Source of the DNA: Tritrichomonas musculus
Lineage: Eukaryota; Parabasalia; Tritrichomonadida; Tritrichomonadidae
DNA length: 64,000 nucleotides
Assembly (NCBI GenBank): GCA_039105265.1
Contig: JAPFFF010000058.1
Span: 496,001 to 560,000 of the forward strand
Reading direction: 5' to 3'
Part shown: positions 21,224 to 32,200 of the stretch, piece after piece
How the letters are laid out: every line of letters begins with the position of its first letter
How positions within the stretch are numbered: the stretch's first letter is position 1
Notes under the pieces: model-generated
Seen by the model: only the letters and a program-made list of their open reading frames with translations
What the model was told of the DNA's origin: nothing
Database searches by the model: none
Made by a program: the position numbers and the translations under genes

Positions 21224-22702
21224 ATGAATCAACATACATTAAGACATTCAACTTTTCAAGAATTATTAGAAAGAAATGTACACAAACCAAAAAACATTGA
21301 AAAGATCAAAAGAAACTTGAAAGAGATATTATCAATCATTATCAATGGATATGGCTATGAAGGAATTGAATCTTATTGTTCTATGACAGAGAAATACATA
21401 ATATCAAGAACAATATATTATGATTACTTGTTTTTAATTGATATTGTACTCAGAGATTTAGCCGAAAAAGTTTGCCAAGAAAAATTGGATGAACTGAAAA
21501 AAACCACTCAAATAAAATTAGGCTTCGATGCTTCGTGGAGCCACCGAAGAAATGGTCAACACTGCCTTGGAATTTTAATGGATTTAAAGACTAACTTCAT
21601 TATTTGTTTCCATCTTGTTCACCATGGGAAAGAACAAGCTGCCTCTTTAAGTTCCACAGAAAAGCATTCAAAAAATATGGAAGGCATTTCATTGAACCAT
21701 ATCATCGAAAGGACACAAATAGACTCCTTAAGCAATCTAACTTTCATTCATGATTGCGATCTCACAGATCATAAATTAATATCAGAAAAACTTCCTCTTG
21801 CCAAAATTAAATTTGACACAAATCATTTATGCAAAAAAACCAAGAAAATTATAAATCAAATTTGCATGAACGATCAAGATTTGAAAAACCTTAATGAATT
21901 AATTCAAAATTTTTTTTCAATTTTACTACATGACAAAAATTTTAATAATGAAGAAAAACTCCAGAAATGGGAAAGCATGCCAAACTATTTTATTGAACAT
22001 GAGGATCTGGACCCAGAATATAATGCTAAAGCATTAAAAACACTAGATGAATTAATCTCAGACATATCTGATACATTTAGTAAAGTTGATCCAGAGTATA
22101 CTACCAACCCAATTGAGTCGTTTAACCATTCTCGTGCTTCAATAGCCAGCAAAAACACAGCCTTTAGAATTAGCTGGAGAATCCGTGCATATGTATCAAT
22201 CATCAAATGGAATGTTCCATATTGGAAAAAAGCGATCTTTGATTCTTTTCAGTTAACACTTCCTAATCATGTAATGTTACATGAAAAAGCTTTGGTAGAA
22301 ACAAAAAGAAAGAAAGCCACAACAACAAAAACAGATGCATATAAAAAGAAAAGAGCAATCAAAAGAAAAATAAAAGCCAATAAGTACAAAGTCAGTTCAA
22401 AAGATAAGATGGTACACAATTATGCTGATGACATGCTTGAAGATATTTCTTCAATGGATGTGCGAAACAAAAGACGAAAAGGGAAGTTTTCACCCGTACA
22501 GCAATTGATTATTGATGCTATATCAGCATTAGCCACTGAAGATAAGCCATTTGTGCCGTACAACAAAATAATGAAATATATTACTACATACTTTGACACA
22601 AGCAAATATGCTCGACCTCAATTCGTAATTAGATCGCAGGTAACCAGACTAGTCAACATGAACATTTTAATTCAAAAAAGATTTTCTTTTAAGCTTGTTT
22701 GA
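21224..22702 (+). CDS. DDE-type transposase, Mutator-like/Kolobok group
   Basis: 492 residues from the first ATG; an upstream TTG in the same frame is not needed. The catalytic region starts with IKLGFDASWSHRRNGQH (Asp near residue 102), which recalls the DGTW.KRG.S.NG signature of Mutator-like/Kolobok transposases. A second Asp candidate is in FIHDCDLTDHK (about 176-179), and a Glu in NPIESFNHSRASIASKN (about 297) sits in a segment like the last catalytic box. The C-terminal 140 residues are very basic (KRKKATTT, KKKRAIKRKIKANKYK) and end in a small helical domain that may bind DNA. The frame is open throughout. It lies inside the 5.1-kb element flanked by TTAA, whose ends it probably recognises. 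Confidence 0.75.
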   Translation: MNQHTLRHSTFQELLERNVHKPKNIEKIKRNLKEILSIIINGYGYEGIESYCSMTEKYIISRTIYYDYLFLIDIVLRDLAEKVCQEKLDELKKTTQIKLGFDASWSHRRNGQHCLGILMDLKTNFIICFHLVHHGKEQAASLSSTEKHSKNMEGISLNHIIERTQIDSLSNLTFIHDCDLTDHKLISEKLPLAKIKFDTNHLCKKTKKIINQICMNDQDLKNLNELIQNFFSILLHDKNFNNEEKLQKWESMPNYFIEHEDLDPEYNAKALKTLDELISDISDTFSKVDPEYTTNPIESFNHSRASIASKNTAFRISWRIRAYVSIIKWNVPYWKKAIFDSFQLTLPNHVMLHEKALVETKRKKATTTKTDAYKKKRAIKRKIKANKYKVSSKDKMVHNYADDMLEDISSMDVRNKRRKGKFSPVQQLIIDAISALATEDKPFVPYNKIMKYITTYFDTSKYARPQFVIRSQVTRLVNMNILIQKRFSFKLV

Positions 22703-24268
22703 CGAAATCAATTGATGATCATCAAACAATTATTTGATAATAAACATTCTTCTTATTACATTTATTTACTTTTTATTCTCCATATCTTTTGCTTTATTAT
22801 GTTTATATAAATCTATTTATTCTATAAGAGATATTTTAAAAATAAAAAAAAAATAAAATTCAAAAGTTTATACAAATTATATGTATTTTTCTATGGTTTA
22901 CATTTTTAATCTTATGAAAATAAAAGAAAAAAAATATTGAAAAATATGGATGATAGAAGCATTTCTAGAGGTTTTTAACACTTGGATATGAAACTAGAGA
23001 TAAATAGGAGATCAATAGTAGTATAACTGGCGTTTGGTCAAGAACCTATTGTATGGGATATACATATGGATTTGAAAAAACTGAAAGAATATGAAAGGTT
23101 AGACTCTTTTGTTGATTTTTTTTTGGTATTTTGATTGCTGTTCATGGACTCTTTGTTCGAATTTGGAGAATTCAAATTTGAATTTTCCCAAATGATAAAT
23201 AATCGAAAAAAGTAATCGTTTTTTTTTTTATTTAAAGTTTTTTATTTCAAGATCCTTAAAAAAAATTATATTACATATATATATTTGATATATATATATA
23301 AACAATTTATATATATGTTTAATTAATAATATTGATAATATGCTAATTAACTATATAAAGAGATAAAAACATATGAATTCAAAATCAGTTTAAATTATTA
23401 ATTTTTTCTCAAAATATGAAATTTATAACAGATTTGTTTTTTATTAATTAATATAATCAATCAAAATAATAGTTATATTTGCATGATAATATTTATACAA
23501 TTTGTGAGAAAGAATTACTAATTTTGAGAGTGCTAACCCTTATTTTAATTCAAAAACTGAAATATAATATATAGAATTTATTTGATTATTTTTTTATTAG
23601 TATCTTTGGATATAAATTGGATCAACTATTAATATTTATTTATAATGTTATATTTATAAATATTACATTAATAATCATATCATTGGAGTATTTGATAAAA
23701 ATTTAATTAATTTAATTTATAAATACTGGCATAAAATAAAGATATTTGATCAATCTATGTCATATAATATTATATTTATTACCTAGATATAATATTTAAT
23801 TCTTTATGCCAGAAAAATATAGAGATAATCTGACAATTATGTTTAATTTTTGAACAAATATAATCTATAATTGTATATTAGCACGCAACAAAATATATTA
23901 AATATTTAGATATCATATATATTTATAGATATTCAAAATGGCTAAATAAAAGTATTTTTATATAAATGAAAAATATTCTCAATTTTTTGAAAGAATGTTT
24001 TTTTTATTCAATTATTTGAGGCAATTGAAATGTAAAAAAATTGATATTTTTACAAATTCTCTTGTTTATAATATAAAATATATTTTAACAAAACATTAAA
24101 CAAATCAAATATATATATTAATGTATATATATATAAAATAATTAATTTAAAATTTTTATTTGAAAAGATATATAAATATTTATCATATTTTAAAGGAATT
24201 TCTAATTTGCCATTAGCAAAAACTCATAGAATATTTTGAAAGATATTACAAAAAGTGGGGAAAAGTTG

Positions 24269-24287
24269 AGAAAAGCCAACTTTACCC
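24269..24287 (-). repeat. right terminal inverted repeat of the TTAA element
   Basis: Inverted copy of the 19-bp left end, followed by TTAA at 24288-24291. It lies 36 bp before the HMG-box gene start, so the element end forms part of that gene's promoter region. Confidence 0.8.
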
Positions 24288-24323
24288 TTAAATTTTCAAT
24301 GTTTACATTTTTTATTAATTTGA

Positions 24324-24854
24324 ATGAATGATGAAATTAATCAAGAATCAGCTGTATCAGATTTATCACCATATCAGCTCTTCACTCTTGATGTTCGAAA
24401 AAGGAATCAAGAATTTTTCAAAGAACTTTCTCCAATTGAAATTAATAAAAGAATTGCATTTCAATGGACGTTAATGAGCCAGCTGGAAAGGCGTTCATAC
24501 TATGAGAGATGTGGAATACATATCGATAAGTCTATTGCTTCTAAAATCCGAAAACTTAATAAAGACTCAAATTCATCAAACGAATCAATGAACTCCGATG
24601 ACAACAGAGAACTAATTCATGAGCATATCAGCAATCATAATACAGCAAATGATGATGATACACAACGCGGGCGAAGGTCTACAAAAGAGTTTATAGGTTC
24701 AGACGACGATGTTGAATATTCAACACCAAAAAGAAGAAAGGGAAGACGAAGAAAAGGTTTTAAAAGAAATAATTTTGATTTGCATTCAAATGCAGATAAT
24801 GAAGATAATTATGTTCCCCCAAGAAGAGGAAGAGGTGGTCGGAGAAGAAAATGA
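24324..24854 (+). CDS. HMG-box-like chromatin protein
   Basis: 176 residues. Residues about 14-62 match the HMG-box pattern: SPYQLFTLDVRKRNQEF, then SPIEINKRIAFQW and LSQLERRSYYE-type helix 3 (here MSQLERRSYYERC), i.e. Pro-Tyr-x-x-Phe at the start, a central Trp, and a Tyr at the end. The rest is Ser/Asn/Asp-rich followed by a basic tail with RRKGRRRKGFKR and GRGGRRRK, likely to contact DNA or RNA. HMG-box proteins bend DNA in the nucleus. The gene starts 36 bp after the TTAA transposon and is outside it. The leader region thus largely consists of transposon sequence. Confidence 0.7.
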   Translation: MNDEINQESAVSDLSPYQLFTLDVRKRNQEFFKELSPIEINKRIAFQWTLMSQLERRSYYERCGIHIDKSIASKIRKLNKDSNSSNESMNSDDNRELIHEHISNHNTANDDDTQRGRRSTKEFIGSDDDVEYSTPKRRKGRRRKGFKRNNFDLHSNADNEDNYVPPRRGRGGRRRK

Positions 24855-25661
24855 TTATATCAAAAACAAGTTAAATTTTACCATTTTATAGAAATAACTT
24901 TTTATTTGATTTATAAAAATAATTTATTTATATTCATTTTATATTTATCCTATTTTTTATTGGTATTTGAATTTTTTAATAATTCATTATTTCATAATAC
25001 TGTGAATTTATATCAAATTTCCCATTTTATTTCTATTTAATTATAATATTATGATATGAAATCTGGTTTATTCTGGTTTTTCAATGCTTTCATATTTTAT
25101 ATTGACATATTTCTAGTAAGATAATCTTATAATTAATGTAAATTTTATATATAATTGATTAATAAAACATAAAGAATGTAATAATTATTTAAAACATAAT
25201 AAAAGCAATAAGTTAATGAATATTTTTATAAAGAGATTTTTAATATAGTTTTAGATAAATTATTCAAAAACATAATATTTTTTCAAAGCTAATTGAATAT
25301 CAATCATTTATTATTTTCAAATGGTATTATCAATTGCTTTGAATAAACATTGAATATTTTCTTTTTGAATAAAATTTAACGAGCTTGATAAAGTGAAGAG
25401 AAAAAATAGATTGATTATTTTGGTTTATGAACTAAAAAAATATGATTTCAGCAAAAAAAAGTTCAGAAAGATTTTTTTTATTTTTAAAAAGTTTCATATT
25501 GAAGATGTGTTTATTTGATTATGTCTATTTATAATTAATCCATATTTGCTTAAAGATGTTTTTTATTTCAATGAAAATCATGAATAAATGCATTTCTTTT
25601 TCATAGTTGGTTTGATTCAATTATTTAAAATAAAAAATCAAATACTATTAAAAATAATGAT
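24855..25661. other. AT-rich intergenic stretch, nothing recognised
   Basis: Between the convergent ends of the HMG-box and SNARE-like genes. Poly-A/T tracts only; no inverted ends, RNA gene or conserved frame were found. Confidence 0.5.
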
Positions 25662-25979
25662 TTATTTATTTTTTATTGGTTTAGCACATGCCCATACAAT
25701 GATAATAGCTATTATAAGTAAAATTGATAAAATCCATGCAACGATTTGATCTTTTGTAGTTTTGATTTTTCCAACATAAACAACAGCTCTATCAATATTT
25801 TCTTTTGTTTTATCCATATGATCATTCATCGTCTTTGCTTGTTCAATTTGACTGATAATATTATCTCCAATTTGATCAGCATTAAAATTTTGCTGAGAAG
25901 TCTGCTCGACGAGTTGATCAATTTTATCATCAATTTTTTGGTTAAGCTCAATTCTCTCTTGTTCTCTTTGAGCTGACAT
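25662..25979 (-). CDS. SNARE-like tail-anchored protein
   Basis: 105 residues. Residues about 5-75 form one amphipathic coiled coil rich in Gln, Asp and Lys (QIGDNIISQIEQAKTMNDHM and neighbours), followed by a single hydrophobic segment AWILSILLIIAIIIVWAC (about 81-98) and a five-residue basic tail. A single SNARE-length helix with a C-terminal anchor is the layout of Qb/Qc-SNAREs and of short fusion proteins of the endomembrane system. A central Gln (44 or 47) could be the zero-layer residue. The N-terminal regulatory domain of many syntaxins is absent. It could also be another tail-anchored coiled-coil protein. Confidence 0.6.
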   Translation of the reverse strand: MSAQREQERIELNQKIDDKIDQLVEQTSQQNFNADQIGDNIISQIEQAKTMNDHMDKTKENIDRAVVYVGKIKTTKDQIVAWILSILLIIAIIIVWACAKPIKNK

Positions 25980-26374
25980 CTAAAAAATTTTTCGTATGTA
26001 AAGTAGTGAAATCTAAAAATCATTGAAAATTTATATCCTATTCTCTCAAATATTTCCAAATGGTAACATTTATTTCTTGTAACATTTCATAAAAAGATGA
26101 ATTGAATGAAATAGCTCAAAAGTTTATCAGATGGTATTTTTATCTATAGTCCCATAGGATTGGACAAGAACGTAAGATTGGGAATCGGAACACTTCACAT
26201 TAAAAATATTGAAAGAATTTTAATCGTTTTTTTTTTTTTTTGAATATCTCATAATATAATAGGTTGTTTGTAATAATATTTGAGATACATATAATATGTT
26301 TTGCATGCTGTTTAAAAATATCAAATAAATGTATATTTTAAAGAAAATTATGATAGAATTGGTTGATCAGGTAT
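25980..26374. other. AT-rich intergenic stretch before the hAT-type MITE
   Basis: Promoter side of the SNARE-like gene plus about 300 bp of AT-rich DNA with a run of T. Nothing else is recognised. Confidence 0.45.
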
Positions 26375-26382
26375 GCTCTTAT
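26375..26382 (+). repeat. 8-bp target-site duplication, left copy
   Basis: GCTCTTAT; exact second copy at 27013-27020. Confidence 0.8.
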
Positions 26383-27012
26383 TAGACCTTGAAAGCGGTA
26401 CCTACCCGACCCCTTTTGACAGGTCCTTCTTGGGTAGGGTCATTTTTTACCTGGGTAGGAAAATAACATATTACCTAAAGGTAAAATTTTACCTGGCCAT
26501 TTATAAAGATGGTAATTTTTTACCAGACCTTTTCTTTAATGATATTATTATTATTTTTGTCAGATATTCTATTGATAATATTTGAGATGCAATTTGCTAC
26601 GATATCATATGTTTGGATGATATCAATTTAAGTGATTCCAAAAAAATTCATTTTTTTTATGGAATAGTAATCATAATATGAAAATTTAATATTAATTATG
26701 TTATTTGTAGGGTTTAGAATAAAGTTATAAATGTAATATTATAATATCAAAAAAAATTGAAATTGAATTTATATCTGCTTTTTCAGAGGAAAATTTTCCT
26801 TAAAGTTTGAATCAGATATTGAAAATGAATCAAGAAATCAAAATTTTTAATGAAAAAAATTAATATTTATTATTTATTATTATAAATTAAATGAATAATT
26901 AAAGAAAAATAATCGGGTAATACTTAAACACTTCACTTGAATGGTGGGTAATTACCCTACCCGAAAAAAACGGGTCGGGGTCCATTTTTTTAGGTTACCA
27001 TTAGAAGGTATA
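26383..27012. mobile_element. 630-bp hAT-type MITE
   Basis: Flanked by the exact 8-bp direct repeat GCTCTTAT (26375-26382; 27013-27020). The ends are imperfect inverted repeats: left TAGACCTTGAAAGCGGTACC, right (complement) TATACCTTCTAATGGTAACC, followed on both sides by GACCC/ACCCGACCC-rich sequence. The TAG start and 8-bp duplication suit hAT elements. The inner flanks are unusually rich in GGGTAGG and GGTAA motifs, repeated in both orientations, the most GC-rich patches of this belt. There is no coding capacity. Confidence 0.8.
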
Positions 27013-27100
27013 GCTCTTATGGAGTCCTGAGTAAACTCGGGAAATTTAAAAAAGTGAATTTTTTTTTCCAAAAAAAGTTAAGTGAAGTTTTTTGTGGTTA

Positions 27101-27398
27101 CAGTGGTGTTTCAAAATTGAAAAATGTTTTTTAACTAAAAAAATCCACTTTTTGAATTTAATCTTTCTGAAAATATATAAACTTTTTCAAAAAAAATCGA
27201 AAAAAAAAAAAAATAATTTTGAGAAGTTTTATTTCAAAAAGTAGATTTTTTATTTTCAAACCTTTATTGAATAACCCGATAACTTTTTGAATGCTTGAAT
27301 AGAAATTTTATTTTATTTTTGAATTGTTATTCGGATTGCTATTTTTAAAAAGTCGATTTTTTATTTTCGCAACGTTTTTGAATTATGAAACACTACTG
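27101..27398. mobile_element. 298-bp mariner-type MITE nested in the mariner relic
   Basis: Ends: left CAGTGGTGTTTCAAAATTGA, right complement CAGTAGTGTTTCATAATTCA, each flanked by TA (27099-27100; 27399-27400). The inner side of both ends has AAAATC(C/G)ACTTTTT. The same end family occurs at 37554-37943. Non-coding. Confidence 0.8.
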
Positions 27399-27469
27399 TA
27401 CTTTTTTTTTATTTTTTTATTTTTTTTTTTTTTTTTTTTTTTTTTTGATGTATTATACATCAACCAAAT

Positions 27470-28237
27470 GAATGCTTTTCGAAGACGAAGAAGAGTAGTC
27501 TACCTGAGTAAAACCGTTATTTCTTCATATTTTTTTAAAAAAAACGACATTAGGTTCTTATTACGATTATCTTTAATAACTGTAAAACAAGTGCAATATC
27601 ATGCAACCGCCAGAAATTCTAAAGAAACAAAACAGCAGAGAATAAAATATGGTGAGTTTTTTTTAACAAAATAAAGACTTAAATTTTGTTTTCATCGACG
27701 AAGTCGGTTATTCAATATTAGTACAGAGAAATCGTGGACGAGCGCCTAAAGGAATGTACATAATTGTCAAAAAACCGTTAGCAAAAAGGCCAAATGCTAG
27801 TTTTTGCATAGTAATTTCTCGTGAAGATCTAATTCATGATCAAAAAAAAAAAAAAAAAAAGATTCTGCTTTTAATTCAGAATCTTTTTCGGTTTTTTATA
27901 AAATACTCATAGAAATAATTGAGTGGGAAAAAAAAAATGACAAATGTTTGTTTAGTTATGGACAATTCCAGTGTTCATAAAGAAGATGTCGTAAAAGAAC
28001 TGTGCAACGGAAGATGGAAGTACAAATTTATACCGCCTTACTCACCAAACTTAAACCCCATTGAAAATATATTTGGTATATTTAAAAAAAAATATGAAGA
28101 AAGAATTAGCTACATAATTAAGGGAGCAATTATTAGAAACAATTAACTTGCATTGGGGACAAAAAACTGCTGTGAGGCAATCAATTTTAGACCAAACATT
28201 TGCCACAAATGATACTAGGAAAAAACAATTTTTGTTT
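27470..28237 (+). pseudogene. broken Tc1/mariner (DDE_3) transposase
   Basis: Pieces of a transposase lie in different frames. After a basic start (MNAFRRRRRVVYL near 27470), the first catalytic box FIDEVGYSILVQRNRGRAPK is at about 27690-27755. The second, VCLVMDNSSVHKEDVV, is at about 27949-27995. The third, PPYSPNLNPIENIFG, at about 28033-28078, carries the final acidic residue of the triad. The frame is lost several times, including at a long A run near 27841-27860 and near the end. This is the ordinary decay of a DNA transposon; it can no longer make an enzyme. Confidence 0.85.
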
Positions 28238-28523
28238 TGAAATACCTTCTTTTACATCACTTATTATTCTCCCTGATTTACTAAACTATCCTATCAAAGT
28301 AAACCAATTTATTATGGAGTATTAACTTTATAAACTGGCTCTCGCAATATCGATTGTTCAGAGAGAGATGTATTGGCTTGTAGCTATTCATATTGAAATC
28401 AATCAGCATGGTGCATTCTTAAACTCTATAGCATTGATGTAATTATACTTTACTCACATAGCAAACACTTATTCTAATAGTTTTTTGTTGATAAATCTTT
28501 AATTGATATACATTTTTTCAAAT

Positions 28524-28531
28524 CACAAATC
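28524..28531 (+). repeat. 8-bp target-site duplication, left copy
   Basis: CACAAATC; exact second copy at 29010-29017. Confidence 0.8.
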
Positions 28532-29009
28532 TAGACTTGTTATTTTGAGAATCGATATCAAAAACGTCACTTTTTTGCATCTGATAATCGATTATCAGTT
28601 TTAAAATCTGATATCGAGATTATCGATTATCAAGATATCAGACATGAAATGTGATATAAAAATAATTGTAAAATTGATATCAATTACCGAGATCTCGAGA
28701 TCTCAAACTGATTTATCTTTTTTTATAATTGGTATTTGTGATTTTAAAATATTTAAAAATATATAATATAATGTATTGATGTTTATATTAAGATTAAAAT
28801 CAAAAAATACATTCTTTTTTATGAAATATTTGAGATTAAAATACGATCATATATTTATCAAAAAGTTTGATTGAAAATTCTGATATCAAAAGCTGAGAAA
28901 CAAAATTCTCGATCTCTGAAATCGATCTCGAGAATCTGTGCATATTTATGTATCGATATCAAAAAGTCAATCAATTATCGATCTCGAGAATCGGAGAATA
29001 ACAAGCCTA
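28532..29009. mobile_element. 478-bp hAT-type MITE rich in GATATC/CGAGAATC motifs
   Basis: Exact 8-bp direct repeats CACAAATC flank it (28524-28531; 29010-29017). Ends are inverted: left TAGACTTGTTATTTTGAGAA, right complement TAGGCTTGTTATTCTCCGAT. The interior is full of self-complementary motifs (ATCGATTATC, GATATC, GATCTCGAGATC, CTCGAGAATC), so long stretches of the element can pair with each other. No coding capacity. Confidence 0.85.
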
Positions 29010-29277
29010 CACAAATCGCTTTTTCTAAATTGTCGAAAAATGATCATATATCAAAATTGTAGACATAAAACTGGAATTCTCTTTAATATAACACATTTAT
29101 AAAAAGATAATATAAAAGCTTCAAATAAATCTGATAGAGATTTTATGAATGCAGCATCTTCAATACGTTAACGTATAACTATTTTAATATAATTGCATTG
29201 AATTTTTTTCATAAGATTATTTCAAAATTTATGAATTTTCAAGCTTAACGGCCTTAAATTTGAAATTATTTTATTTT

Positions 29278-32200
29278 ATGGGAAATCAAATATCGGCACT
29301 CATCCCTGATGGAGATATTCGCAATTCTCACACTCAAGAAGAATTTTTATATAGTATGTCATCACAAAATCCAAAAGATGCAAAGTTAATTTCAAAGACA
29401 ATCCTAGATATTTCAAAATCGAATAAAAACTTTGTAATCATAACATCTGGTCAACCTGACCATGTCAAATATTGGCAAGAAGAGCAAATTTTTGTTTGCG
29501 CATTTACAATTAGTAACCCACCAATCCCATTAAATTATTATCATACTCATTTATTTAAAGGTTTTTCTCTAACTACAATTCATTTGGGGAAAGTTGCATA
29601 TCAGAACATGATTTTTTTTATGAATGGTGCAAAGTATAATTTAACAAAAACTCAATTTTTAAATCAAATAATTCAAGTTTCTAGTTTTTCAGAAAATAGT
29701 AGCGATTATAATGATAAGTTTAGTAAAAGTATACAACCAAAATTATTAATAGCATCACCTAAAATAGCAAAGCTTAGTCTTGTTAACAATAATGATGAAA
29801 ATAATGAAGATAATTATAACGAAAATAATGATGAAAGCATTAATAATCAGAATAATACCAATTTTCGAAGATCAGCGCCAGTTAATGCAAAACTTTTAAG
29901 TGATTCAGAGCATTCCTCAATTAATCATAGAGGTGGAGCTCGTTTATCTGATAATTTAGAGCAACTTTCAGAATCATCAACACCAGATGATTCTAGCTTG
30001 GATATTGATGAACAACAAGTTGAAATTAGTTTGGTAAATAGTTCACCAATTACAGCATCTACCTTATACTCAGCAGATATGTATTCATCACAATCTGATC
30101 CTAAGAAAAACATAAAGGACCGTAGTGCATCTCCCAAAAAAAAGAAAAATCAAAACGGCTCGTTTGCCTTCTCTGAAGAGTACAATGATGGTTACAATGA
30201 TAACGAGCCTGATGATATTGATATCGAGCCTGCTTCAAATCCCAAACGAAAGAAAAATAAGCCACTCAAGAAGAATATTAAAAAAGATAGTAAACCTTCA
30301 CGTAAACCAAAACGTAAAAATCCAAAAATTAATATCATCGAAGATAGAAAAAGAAATAACACAAGTTCTGACTCTTTATTAGAAGGCGATGACAACCTGG
30401 ATGACAGAGGAAATAATAGAAATGTCGATATCAATATTTTTGAAGATAGAAGAAAGAAACCAAATCAAAGAGTTGTAGATATTAATGTTGTTGAAGATAG
30501 AAAACGAAAAAATCCTTTAGACCAAAGCGATAACAATGATGGAGATAATAATGGTTCAAAAGAAAAATCAAAAAGTAAACCAAGTAAAAGAGTAGTTGAT
30601 ATAAATATCATTGAAGATAGGAAACGTAAAAATGATCCTAGTAATGATGATAATGCAAATGATGATAATAATGATAATAACAAATCAAAAAGTAAACCAA
30701 ATAAAAGAGTTGTTGATATAAATATTATTGAAGATAGAAAGCGTAAAAATGATCCTAATAATGGTGATAACGAAAGAGATGAATATAAAGATGATAACAA
30801 CGTCAACAACAAATCAGAAGATAGACCAAATAAAAGGGTTGTAGATATCAATATCATTGAAGATAGAAAACGTAAGGCTAATCCTAATGATGAAAACGAT
30901 GGAAATGAAGATACACCCAATCAAAGAGGAACTGATATTGATGACCAAAACCCTTCATCATCTGGTAATAACGATAAAACTAAAAAGAAGCCAAATCGCC
31001 GTATTAAACGAAAAGGTAAAAATAAAAGATTACCAGGAAATTCAGAAAAAGCTGAATATGGAAATTCTACGGGCCCTTCTGAAAACCAACCCCAAAAAAA
31101 TTCCGAAGACAATGATGAACATGATCAGGACAGTGATCAACAATCTCAACCAAATAATGACCCGTCTCAAATAATGAACAAAGACCAGCCAATTCAAGAT
31201 GATAATGATCCATTGCGATCAGGCAAAAGAGATCAATCTAATCCAACATCTAATTATCCTTATCAATCAAGAGGCATAGGTCAATCAAATCAGCAAGACG
31301 ATGATCCAAATAATCATGGTCAGTCTCCTTATCAAAATGGAAATGATCCTAATCAGCAAAATCAATATCCTAAACATTCAGGAAACCTTGATCAACCAAA
31401 CCAAGATCAATATGGCCAAACCAATCCTAATCAAGATCAATATGGTCAAACCAATCCTAACCAAGGAAACCGAAATCCGTATGATCAAAATCAATATCCC
31501 AATAATACAGGAGGCTTAGATCAACCAAACCAAAAAGGTCAAGTACATCCTAGCCAAGGAAATAGAGATACTTATGATCAAAATCAATTACCTTACCAAA
31601 AAGAAAATAATATTGATCAACCAAACCGTGATCGTGGTAACCAAAGTCAATTTCCTAACGGCTTTGAAAGAGATCCACGCCAACAAGACAGATACCCTTA
31701 TCAATTTCCATACGATCAAAATAAAGAACCTTCAAATCAAGAACCTTATCAATCAAAGGACAGAGGCATATCAAATGATTATCCTAATAATCAAAACAGA
31801 TATCCAAATGGTAATGGATCCGATAACTATGATCCCAATTCAGGGCTCAAACCAAATGGTTTTGACAGCAACAATGAAATCAATAATATACCAGATGAAT
31901 ATATAAATTATCATAATCCTTCAAAATCAGAATGGCCATACGTACCAAGCAATAACAATAACGGGAAATCAAATGGAAATGACCAAGATGGTCCTCAAAG
32001 CAATCAAAAGGATTCTAATATTTCAGATCCAAACAATTTAGAAGATGGCATCAATTCTGGCAAATCAAAAACTCGCAGAATTAATTCAAAGTCTACATCA
32101 AGAATGCCAAATTCTAAACGAAAACCTTCACCAAAATCTCCACGTGGTTCTTATACAGTTAACCTCTGTATTGCAGGAGACAAGCAACCATTTGATGCTG

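Larger units (their letters stand above)
19149..24287 (+). mobile_element. 5.1-kb TTAA-flanked DNA transposon (Kolobok/piggyBac-type ends)
   Basis: Both ends carry the same 19-bp inverted sequence GGGTAAAGTTGGCTTTTCT (19149-19167 and, inverted, 24269-24287), and each is flanked by TTAA (19145-19148; 24288-24291). TTAA duplications are the mark of piggyBac and Kolobok elements, and a GG start suits Kolobok. Inside lies one intact transposase gene (21224-22702); about 2 kb on its left and 1.6 kb on its right are AT-rich and non-coding. The transposase looks more like the Mutator-like/Kolobok DDE group than piggyBac. An intact gene and matching ends suggest it was active recently. Family assignment is inferred; the ends are seen directly. 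Confidence 0.75.
27032..28280 (+). mobile_element. decayed Tc1/mariner transposon
   Basis: About 1.25 kb, the normal mariner size, lying between TA dinucleotides (27032-27033; 28279-28280) with imperfect inverted ends (left TAAACTCGGGAAATTTAAAA; right complement TAAATCAGGGAGAATAATAA). It carries a broken transposase (see 27470-28237). A 298-bp mariner-type MITE (27101-27398) has jumped into its left part, so the host element must be older than the MITE. It starts 12 bp after the duplication of the hAT-type MITE. Confidence 0.7.

Noticed and set aside
19143-24293. Reading the inverted repeat as 25 bp including flanking ATTTAA
   Set aside because: TTAA is better explained as the target duplication; the two outer matching bases are then chance.
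24324-24854. HMG-box gene as cargo of the TTAA element
   Set aside because: It lies outside the right TTAA, so it is a neighbour and not part of the element.
30465-30920. 151-codon minus-strand frame across the repeat protein gene
   Set aside because: Arises from the coding repeats read backwards; the repetition follows the plus-strand unit.
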